This document shows, piece after piece, positions 34,976 through 44,400 of a DNA stretch of 64,000 nt (position 1 is its first letter; the number at the start of each line of letters is the position of its first letter). Below the pieces are notes generated by a model. The model was not told the DNA's origin. It worked only from the letters and a program-made list of their open reading frames with translations, and did no database searches. This DNA is from Pycnopodia helianthoides (lineage: Eukaryota > Echinodermata > Asteroidea > Forcipulatida > Asteriidae). The stretch is taken from contig CM063247.1 in assembly GCA_032158295.1 (NCBI GenBank), positions 12,258,399 through 12,322,398 on the forward strand. Direction: 5' to 3'. The position numbers and the translations under genes were made by a program.

Positions 34976-35589
34976 AAAAATGCACAAATACATGGTTTGA
35001 TCAATAGCCCCCTGCCCCCCAAAATATATATACATATAAATATATATATGAGCTATGTTGTCAATATCTCTGCTCGGGGGTGCCAGTCAGTTTCCCTTGT
35101 GGTTTATTACATTTTATCTGAAATCAGATGTTTTTATGTATGCCTTCTGCAAAAAAGTAGCTGTCATTTTCTCTATACATGAAGACACCCTTCTCTTTTT
35201 TATCTACTACTTTAGTGCTGAGGATTCTGTTCCCAAAAGCTCCTTGAAATCTAAAGCGCCAGGTTTTTATAAAAGGTGGAAATTGCATCATTTTAAGTTT
35301 GGAGCATGGTTTCAAATATTTAAGTCTGCGATGACTCACCCCTGCTTAAAGAACTAGGGATTTAGGTAGAACAAAGTACCCTGAAAGAACTACCTTTCCA
35401 AAATTAGAATGTCAAACATATTTTATGATTTTGTTTTTATGGCTTAGAAATAAAACAGTGCATTTGGAAAAAAAATAAAATCATAATTTCAAATTTTCAG
35501 TGTTATTTTTTATTGTTTTAATACTATTATTATTATTTTGTAGGAGATATGAATAACGAAAAAAATTGATTTTAGGGTTGGACAAAGAT

Positions 35590-35720
35590 TGAATAGAGCG
35601 GGAATTGACCCAATGACCTCAGGATTAACTGGCCAGCCATCTACCAACTGAGCTATCTAGCCCTATGTTGGCCCTATTTTTTCAATATCTTTGTTCGGGG
35701 GTGCCAGTCAGTAGCCATTC
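35590..35720 (-). mobile_element. Second tRNA-derived SINE family, copy 4
   Basis: Contains 'tgacccaatgacctcaggat', 'ctaccaactgagctatctag' and 'cgggggtgccagtcagtagc', in the order of the 14.6-16.0 kb copies. A solo tail ('ctcgggggtgccagtcagtt') lies at about 35072-35110. Confidence 0.65.
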
Positions 35721-35917
35721 AACCGTTAACTGCTGTGTAGCTAAAAATGAATTGATTAGATGTGAGGGGTTATAATACAATTTGTTCAGTGTTTTATTTG
35801 AGCTGGATTTTACTGATCCGACTCCCGAGTCTGACTGACTGTTTTATCACACAGGCCAAAGCAGCATTTTGATTGAGCACCACCATGAAAACCAAAATGT
35901 AGCTTCTTTTTTTTTAA

Positions 35918-36106
35918 ACTTGGTGAATTCTGTATACAACAACTATACATAAGAGGCGTTGCTATGGCCATAGATCCACAGCCAACACCCAAAAGCTGGA
36001 TAGGACATCACTTCAATCTTCCTAATCACTCCATTTCTGACATGATTTTACAGGGCAATGGGGCACTAGGTAACCACAGACAGACTTGGTGAATTCTGTA
36101 TACAAC
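35918..36106 (+). repeat. Exact 151-bp copy of a retroelement segment between 23-bp direct repeats
   Basis: Bases 35936-36086 are identical to 36701-36851. The copied segment lies between two identical 23-bp direct repeats (35918-35940 and 36084-36106, 'acttggtgaattctgtatac...'). The repeats share a few bases with each end of the copy. This is the footprint of a recent insertion with a target-site duplication. Confidence 0.85.
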
Positions 36107-36675
36107 TAATGATCAATGTGAGTAATGACAAGAAGAAATGATTTTGCCATGTAGTTAGGTCCAACTAGGAAGGAGGCTTTACACTGGTCAGTACAGTAGA
36201 CACACTTGTGGCCCTTGTGGGGTCTTTTACACGAGGGAACAATAGACCCCTACAAAGTTTTCCTTGGTTCAACTTGGACCCCACATGGGAATTCTTTAGA
36301 ACATGGAATAATAGAACAACAATAGCAGGGCCCGACAAACCAGAGTGTATGGGACATGTGAGTGTAGGTTCTTATTCACAGGTCTTCATCAGAGACCAAC
36401 AGAGTTGGAGCGAAACCAGTGAAAAACTTTCACAAAAATGCAGCAAAATTACACCAGTAGCAAAGAAAATTCTTACTCCAGTTTTTTAGTGAGCATATAA
36501 AATACTCAAACTCCCAAGTCGAGGGATTGACGAGTTGAAAAGAAGATTTAGAGGGGTATAAAAACAGAAAGTGAGAGAAAATAAGCGACATGTTCATTGA
36601 CTGCGACTTCACGACTAAATAAGACAAGGGCATGTCACCTGCACCACCACGAATCTCATCTGTCTAATTTCTTGC

Positions 36676-37060
36676 AGTTTGTGTTCAGTATATAGGTGAA
36701 ACAACAACTATACATAAGAGGCGTTGCTATGGCCATAGATCCACAGCCAACACCCAAAAGCTGGATAGGACATCACTTCAATCTTCCTAATCACTCCATT
36801 TCTGACATGATTTTACAGGGCAATGGGGCACTAGGTAACCACAGACAGACTGTTCGTCTGAGTAGGGAGAAACTGGATAAGGCACCTCCAGACCATTCAA
36901 TCCCATGGTTTGAACATCCAAGAAGGAAATGATCAACAACTTTCTGTACTGACCAGTGCACGACTTTTCAGTCTGTCTCAGTCACTAATTGATTACTTGT
37001 TCTCCCTCTTCCCACCATTGATTTTGTCTGTTGTGTTTCCAACCTCTTGTGGTTAAACAA
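36676..37060 (+). pseudogene. GIY-YIG nuclease domain of a retroelement, frameshifted 3' end
   Basis: One frame from 36680 reads CVQYIGETTT and then KRRCYGHRSTANTQKLD, matching the start of a GIY-YIG nuclease (the YIGETT motif). A second frame then reads HHFNLPNHSISDMILQGNG, and a third reads WIRHLQTIQSHGLNIQEGND, up to a TAA at about 37055. These blocks occur in this order at the C-terminus of some animal retroelements (Penelope-like or related). Two frame changes in about 380 bp make it a dead copy. Upstream, 36110-36670 holds no readable reverse transcriptase that I could recognise. Confidence 0.7.
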
Positions 37061-37514
37061 AACCCTTCCCTCTGACCCCCCCCCCCTCCCCCCACACTTG
37101 TCCCCTTCCTCAATTTTCATCCAGTGCGCTTTCTGCCTCTCTCTACCTTTTAATTTCTTTCCACCATGTCCAATGGAATGATTTTCTGTTACACCAGTAC
37201 ACCTGTTTATGTGTGTTGAGTTGTCATTTAGCCTTTCAAAAAGACTTTGCTAGGGTCAAAATATCAGGCCACTAACTATTTCTTGCATTTATACCTTGGG
37301 TCCTTTTGGTTGTTTATCAGTTAACAACAGCAAATTAGATTTTCTCATAAAAACTTGTTCAACAGTTTCTCACCTGTTGAATACCATTATTGGCACAATG
37401 AGCATGCATACATATAGCTAACACAACATACTTCTGCAAAATAGTGTTGTTTTTTATAAACATGTTTTGATGATTTTATTTGATACAAATTGATTTTTAG
37501 ATTTTAGATTTGAT

Positions 37515-37630
37515 CCTTGGGCTTATTCCAAACCTCAGCTTAGGCTCCGTCTCTGGGCTCTGTTTGAAAAACGTACACTACTCCAAAATCGATGACGGAG
37601 CCCAAGCCGGAAAAGGGAAAATGCCCTTGA
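37515..37630. mobile_element. 'CCAAACCTCGGCTTAGGCTCC' inverted-repeat element, copy 1
   Basis: The left end 'ccaaacctcagcttaggctc' and the right end 'ggagcccaagccgg' face each other around a centre with 'acgtacactactccaaaatc'. The sister copy at about 47505-47660 has the same centre and a longer Pro/Glu-like expansion of 'cagaacccaagc' units. Confidence 0.75.
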
Positions 37631-38024
37631 TTGGTCAATACGTAATATCGGTTAATAAAGGGTCAAATATGTGTATATTCTCTGAATATGTCTAAACCTG
37701 GAAGAGGGAAGGAAAATATTTAAAAAACAGAACCGTCTCCTGAATCATCAATGCTTTTATTATTAACAATACCAATATGTTTAATATTCTACACATTCTT
37801 GTCATAACCCGAGGTTTATTCACAGGACTTCCCAAAAATAACACAAAACTTAACGGAGAACTTATGATCAACAAACTCAACTCACTCCTTTTAGAAACAA
37901 AAACTAATAATACACAAATTTAGGAATACCAGGTCCTTTGCTTTACACACACACGTAACTGTTTGCTTTTAGTTAGAGTTTTACAATGGCTTCAAAAATT
38001 AACCATTGGCCAAAATTGAAAGCT

Positions 38025-38584
38025 TTAAAGGTAGGGTCATAGATCGGTAAATACTCCAAAAATTATTACCATAAAAACTTACTCGGTGAAAAGCACTGCA
38101 GCTGTTGGTAGTATAAACTATTAAATTTGGTTTTAATTATTTTTCACACAAAATATTTGAATATGAGAAAACGATTCAGGCATAAATCATTTCTCAGATT
38201 TCTGTGGTTGGTTTTTGTGAACGTAATGTTGATTTTTTGGCCAAATTATCAATAAATATGCAATAAAAATCACCTGTGAAAGTTTGAAAATTTTCATTAA
38301 GAACGTCAAATCCATCACATTTAGTTAGGTGATAGCAGGTACAAACTGCATTTCTGGCCGCAGCATTCGTGAACGGATACCAAGGAAATTTAAACTTTCA
38401 GTCAACCTTCAGAAATCTCAGATTCAATTGTTTTGGGGTGAAAAATTATCAAAACCATTTTACTTCTAAGGGAATCCTTTTACAAAATAGTTTACACAAT
38501 CAACAGCCGCAGTGGGTCTTACCAAGTAAAGTTTTTATGGTCATTAATTTTTTGAGTATTTACCAATCTATGACCCTACCTTAA
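38025..38584. mobile_element. 560-bp TTAA-bounded inverted-repeat element
   Basis: Begins TTTAAAGGTAGGGTCATAGA and ends TCTATGACCCTACCTTAAA, with arms continuing into 'ggtaaatactcc' and 'gagtatttacc'. The TTAA at each end again suggests a piggyBac-type target. No coding frame of note. Confidence 0.85.
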
Positions 38585-38764
38585 AGTGAAGATAAAAAAC
38601 AACCCGTTGCAAAACAGTTTAGCAGCCAAAATCCCATGTGACGTTCAACGTTTTGACTGGTCCCAACACCGACTTCTAATCTACACGATGAATCAGGTAT
38701 TACCCTCAGTTGGGCATGTCTGTCCAATTGGGTCCTGGATCAACCTAAAAATATATGCTAACCA

Positions 38765-38991
38765 GGGCCCAATTACGTGGCTCTGCTTACCGTAAGCAAA
38801 GAATCCGCGCTTACGTCAAGCCTATTTCACGGGTTAGCGGGGATTTTCGGCTTGTGCGCGTGCGTACTCCACGTTACTAGGCATTCTACGCTTACACAGC
38901 TGGCGCAGAAATTCGGCGCTTGAACAGTAAGCGGAGAATGGTCACCGCAAGCGCAGAATTCGGCGGTAAGCAGAGCCATGAAATTGGGCCC
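38765..38991. mobile_element. 227-bp GGGCCCAATT-type element, CpG-rich, nested
   Basis: Begins GGGCCCAATTACGTGGCTCT and ends with the near reverse complement AGAGCCATGAAATTGGGCCC. It is rich in CpG ('cttgtgcgcgtgcgtactcc'). Both flanks look like halves of the related GAGCTGC-type element (right end at about 39125-39150), so this subtype appears to have landed inside an older relative. Confidence 0.75.
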
Positions 38992-39714
38992 AGTTGGTTA
39001 AGTGCATACATCGCTTTTGCCAAGCTTTTGTGTCGTATTACTATGCCCCCAAAAGATCAAGCTGAAATTGGGGTATCCAGCTCATTTCTGCTTAGCGGAC
39101 AATCATTAGGCAATATTTTCTGCTTAAACAGCTCTATGAAATTGGACCCAGTAGTTGTACTCTATCGTGTGGGGGAGCTTTAACGAAAAAAATGTCTCCC
39201 CTAAACTTTGGCATGTAAGACAAGGATATCTAAGGAAGCATTTCAAACCACAAAGAAAAGTGGTTGATCTTTCTTTGTGAATTACGACAAAATGGTACTG
39301 AGAATCTTTATAAAAACTCTAGAGGTGCGAGACGTCAGATTACAGTGTTTAGTCCAAGGTTCTCTTGGTTGCATGTTGTTGGGCAGTTGAGCACAAGATG
39401 TTTATTTACAACTCTTTTTCATGACCAAATATTTGCGGGAGCCAGTCACAATTCTACGACATCTCTTGGCAATTTTGGCTGGTAACCGCATTCTGTTGGA
39501 CAAACACCTGTGTATTAGCCGCCTTGAAGCAAATTGGCTCGCAATTCTGATTGGATAATATGGAAGAAACACTTTCCCTTCCATATTTGGACATTTTAAG
39601 GATACCAAAGCAAAAGCAAAATAAAACAGATGCTTTATACAAGTAGGTACCTTGAAAATGTGGTTTCTCATACTTTTGTTCCTATCCATTGTGACAGTGT
39701 ACCGATTCATCTCA

Positions 39715-39835
39715 GTTCCGTGAATGCAGGGGTTGTGGGTTCGAATCTCACCCGAGAAGCCAGTGGATTCTGTATCGCAAGCCTCAGAAAGCACAGAGTA
39801 TAGCGCTTACAGGCATAAGGGTAAAATAAAAACAA
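39715..39835 (+). mobile_element. tRNA-derived SINE, diverged copy
   Basis: 'gttgtgggttcgaatctcac' is a good B box, followed by 'agtggattctgtatcgcaag' and 'cagagtatagcgcttacagg', which align with the body of the SINE at 436-1145. Confidence 0.6.
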
Positions 39836-41299
39836 TATAACTGACACGATTTACAAGAAACAACACCCACGGTGAGACTTAATGGTTACAAAGAAACCAT
39901 AGGCCTTGAAGTAACGTACCCCATATCCACTTCTTTCCAATTTCCCTTCCACCTATTTTGGTGGGTTACCCTGACCAACGGTCTCCAGAAATATCCCCAA
40001 ACACATAAGAATGCACCAAGACAAAAAAAACAACAACAACAGTTTACACTCATAAATATATTAGCTTTCCTCCCGTGGAAGTGTTATGAGCAATAATAGA
40101 ATTCTTCAAGCACTTTCGGCGGCTGCTTTAAATAATTCAATTGTTGTAAAGATTGCCGAGGAAGATACCACATTCACCATTAAATAATTTACCTTTTTTT
40201 TCTTTTTTCTTTTTTTTTCTTCTTTAAGATTTTCAATTAAGACCATGTCCATAAACTACCAGTATTTACAACCACCATTTTCCCCCCTTTACAAATACAA
40301 ATTATGAATGATATAGACTCAAATGTGGCCTCCAAATACTTATCTTTGGAATATATCCAAAATCAATTTTGCAATTTTAAGGCTTTGGTCAAGACACACA
40401 TTCAATTTCTTCATGTCCGTTGTTTTGTTTGTTTGTATTTTCTCCAGTAAAGTAATCTTCGCTGTTATCATTTGGGAAATAAAACTTTTTAAAGTAAACT
40501 GTTCAAGAATTAGGTTTAATTAAAGCAAAAGAACTGAAAAATATAAAATTGCCCAGTTATCGTCATAAATAAATTCTACAATCTAAGAAAGCCACCATAA
40601 TTGTTTTCTTTAAACACCGTTCTCTCTTTAGAACTGTATACAGTTCACATTATTCAACTATAAATAGTTTGAAACTGTGGTATATTTCAACAACAAAACG
40701 TTTCTCATGCTTTGAAGATAAACGACAAAGGATAAAACTCCTTCTTAGAAAGTAGTCGTTATCATAAAAAGTGTCTTTTTAATTTTTTTCATTTAGTCCC
40801 TCTTTCATTACACTCCATGCAGTAATCATCCTACAGCTCGGGGACTCCACACAAGAATATTGCCAGAATCGCAGCACGACAGCGCCCTCTTCAGTTCAAA
40901 TATACTCCAATCGTCACAGCGCCGTGGTTTGATTGGTACATCCCATTTGACTCATTTCAACTGGCAATTGACGATTCGCTTACAACTCATCAAGCGAAGG
41001 AAGAAAAAAAAACATGACCGCCACAACATATCAGTCACTCACAAAGCAGGGAGCTTCCAGTACAAGAGTTTAGTATGTTGAGAGGTCGGCTTTGGGAGTC
41101 TCACGGGTGACTTCTTTCAAGTTGAGTTGTGAGGAGGTCGGGTGAGTGGGGTTAATCTACAACCTTATCTAAGTTTACTGTATCAAATACAAAAGGAGTT
41201 TTGTACACATGGTACCCCCTCAGGGACTCAGAGATTCACAAGAGGGAGTGGGGGTGAGGGGTGAGAAGGGGGGGGGGAGATGAGAAGGGGAATCTTTGT

Positions 41300-41431
41300 T
41301 CATCTCTTCCACGTGACCGGTGTGTTTTGATTGAGCACCTTGGATGGGATCATGTCCAGGAGGTATTCCCGCTGCCTTGCTGCCGCCGAGTGATGACTCG
41401 TCACAATCTGAGGCTTGGTCACCATCTGTAT
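41300..41431 (-). CDS. GATAD2: GATAD2 coding exon 6 and stop
   Basis: Acceptor 'attttttcttcag' read on minus, phase 0. It begins IQMVTKPQIVTSHHSAAARQ, continues REYLLDMIPSK and ends TPVTWKR before TGA (41300-41302). Vertebrate GATAD2A ends in a similar REYLLDMIPPR...TWK, which fixes this as the true C-terminus. Another minus-strand frame through the same bases is open for longer but does not match the family. Confidence 0.92.
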   Translation of the reverse strand: MQMVTKPQIVTSHHSAAARQREYLLDMIPSKVLNQNTPVTWKR

Positions 41432-44400
41432 CTGAAGAAAAAATCACAATGAAAGGATAGGTGTTCAAGGTATTATACAGGGTTAGTGAAGATAAAAACG
41501 TTGTTAAATTTTAGTCTGAAAGCTTACTGATTATGAAGTTAATAACATTAACAAATTATGAAGTTTATACTAGAACCATTTTTTCTGTGAAATATTTCCC
41601 TCTGAAATGAAGTCTCATACTCATGAAAACTGTATATGAAAACCTAAAAAACCAACAACAGATGAATCCAGTTGTTACAACCACAAGGACAATGTGTTCA
41701 CATGCTAAAGATTATGCATGGTTTTCCACAATTGCGCCTGACTCATACAACGACTTACTTGCCGACCGGACTAGTCAACCCAGATTTTGAGCGACAAGAA
41801 ACATTTTTGTGACTTGCCCAGCAGAATAGTAAAGGGATTTGACTCGCCAATCGCCGCTTTCACACACACATTTGGCCGACGGTGCGGCCGTTAATTTGAA
41901 CCATGGCAAATAACAATAATAATAAAGAGAACTTTATAAAGTGCAAAACTGACAGTTGCAGATCAGCTCTGCCTCAAGGTGCAGAAGATAAACAAATGGA
42001 TTAAACAAAAAATTACAAACACAGAGAATTGTAAGGTTACAAAAATAATTCAACTGGACTGGCCATAACTTACACAGTGAGCTAAGAAATGAACAAGTTA
42101 AAAATAGTTATAGAAGTGAATAATAGAGAAAACTGAAATAAGTTACAATGTAAAAAAGTCATGTTTAAAAAGATGAGTCTTAAAAGATGAGATTGGTCGA
42201 CGACTCCTTGATGATCGGTGGCAGGGTTCCAAAGTGAAGAAGCTACAACGCGGAATGCTCACAAAGCATCATGCAACAAACATAAAGTTTTCACGGACTT
42301 GATTCATTCCTTCCGCACCCTGCATGGAAAAAACCTTTTGCATGAAAAACATTTCAGTTCCTGTGGGGAAAAAAATAAATAAGTAAAAAATTGCCGTCAA
42401 AAAATACATCAGAAAATAACCACACCCTACCTGGGTTGAAGGAACTCTGTAGGTGAAGGTTTGATTCGAGTTCTTGACCATTGAAGGTATGTACGTGTAG
42501 GTGACAGGCTGCACCACCCGCTGGGAACTGGGTGCCGGGTTGAGCACCGTGCGCTGTTGGTGAGGTACTGGGTTCATTACCCTGTGCCTGTTCTGATGGG
42601 ATGACTGTATCTGGGAAATTTGTTGTAGCTGTCGGGCGGTTTGCTGTAGGTAGAGAAAAGAGAGTAGGATAATAGGTGGCAGGGGGTGAGAGTCATCACC
42701 GCCTAGAATGTCTAAAACCAGGCTCCAAACTTCAGGAGTTACATTGAAATAATGGCATGTCCACCTTTCAAAAACCCTGGAGATTAAGATTTCAAGAAGC
42801 TTTTGGGAAAAGTATTCTTAGGACTAGAGAAGCAGATAAAAAGCGCGAGGTGTCTTCATATATATACAAAATAACGGACGGCTACCCTTTTTTTCAGGCA
42901 GACATGAAAAGCTAATCAAGATAAAAATCTAAAATTTCTGGAGTTCTAAGACCAAGGTACAAGTGTTGTCGGTGTCCATTCAAACATGAGGCAGCCCACA
43001 TTGCACCTTTAAGAGACCACCTCGCTCATGTTTGTTCTGCCAACATCACCACCTCAGCTCAGCACAAATTGGACTTAAAGGGAATACATACTAATGTGTC
43101 ATTCATGAGCTTTTTCCTTGACCTCTGAATACCAAGAAATCACGACCTAGATGTTTAGATGGAATTATCGTGCATTTGTATAAGCCCTACATTCTTGTCA
43201 GTTTGCAGAGTGCGTAAATTTTGCTTCCGTCATCAACTTGAATTATTACCCGCCTCGCTCAGTTCATTAGCTGTAGGAAACACTGACTGGTACACTCGTT
43301 TTTTTCTCAGACTAGTTTTGATCTGTAAGCATGAATTTGTTCTGCTCAGCTGCTTTTTGTGATTAACTGCTTAAACAGCTCTATGAAATTGGGCCCCGGG
43401 CCTAGTTTCAAAAAGCTGTTTAGCAGGAAATCTTGCTAAGCAAATTTTTCTGCTGAGCAAAAATTAGCAGGGAACCAGTCACAAACATTTATATCGTATT
43501 TTGGCTGGTAACCTGTTTCTTGTAAGAAGCTTTTCTGGTAAGAAACCTTTCTGGTAAGAAACCTTTCTGGTAAGAAACCTTTCTGGTAGGTATACGGGGG
43601 AGGTACTTACACTGTGGATAACAGGGTTCTGACTCTGCTGCATCCGTTGCTCGATCTCCTGCTCCTGTTGGAGCGCCTTGACGAATGCAGTCTTCAACCG
43701 GTTGGTGTGCTCCGCCTTGAGGGACTTCTTTTGATTGGAGACAATACAGGTCTCGCACATGATGCCCTGCTTGGCATCCTGCTTCCAGATCGTGGTGAAA
43801 TCTGTCTTGCATTGGGCACAACGAAAGGGATCTGTGAACCTCTGCGGGGTTTTTCTCTTGGGATCCTTCTCCACCTCTAGGATGGTATTGACAACCTCTT
43901 CCAGACCCACCAGAACGATGAACTCATTGTTGGCGGCGCTGGGCAGAAAGTGAAGTTCGGGTGGTGGTGGTTTGGGTGGCGGTATCTGCAGAAGGGTTTT
44001 TTCAAGCTGCTTGCGTAGAGCCAGCTTGGCGGCAGCCTGGCGACTCGCAGCCGACTGGCTATCGTTCGCAGAGGTCGCACTGGGACGGGATTGATGGTTA
44101 GCTGAGATATGGGTCACAGCGCCCTGGCCTGACGTTGTACTCACAGTTCCTGTGTTGCTCACTCTTATGATATGCCGAGTGTTTTGCATCTGTTGAATTC
44201 CTCCTCTAGAAACCATGACAAGTGGGGGAGGACCACTTTGAGTCGTCAGCACATTACGGCCGCCCTGCATTGACTGGATCTGAGAGCCTCGAACCAGCTG
44301 AGGCATCTGTACAATGCGGCCTCCGGATTGATGCTGTTGATGCTGTTGATGCTGCAACTGCTGCAGCTGCTTAAACTGTTGCAGCTGGTGTTGATGCTGC

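Larger units (their letters stand above)
34802..41299. other. Convergent intergenic region between GTDC1 and GATAD2
   Basis: About 6.5 kb between two stop codons facing each other. Both 3' UTRs must start here, at 34802 on plus and 41299 on minus. Named contents are the AATAAA-rich tract, one SINE, the GIY-YIG retroelement remnant with its copy, a pyrimidine/G-run stretch near 37.08 kb, and several inverted-repeat elements. In 39840-41299 I see only AT-rich DNA and T-rich runs (about 40195-40225); part is probably the GATAD2 3' UTR, but no unambiguous poly(A) signal on the minus strand was identified. Confidence 0.6.

Noticed and set aside
36208..36489. 93-codon frame upstream of the GIY-YIG block as a reverse transcriptase
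   Set aside because: No RT motif (such as YxDD) is visible in it or nearby frames.
41220..41468. 82-codon minus-strand frame ending in a Pro/Ser-rich tail
   Set aside because: It overlaps GATAD2 exon 6 in another frame. The spliced, phase-matched frame ends in the conserved REYLLDMIP C-terminus.
43479..43610. p66 C-terminal extension past exon 4
   Set aside because: The open continuation is made of the 16-bp repeat and a mobile element. A good donor at 43610 and a phase-0 conserved next exon show it is intron.
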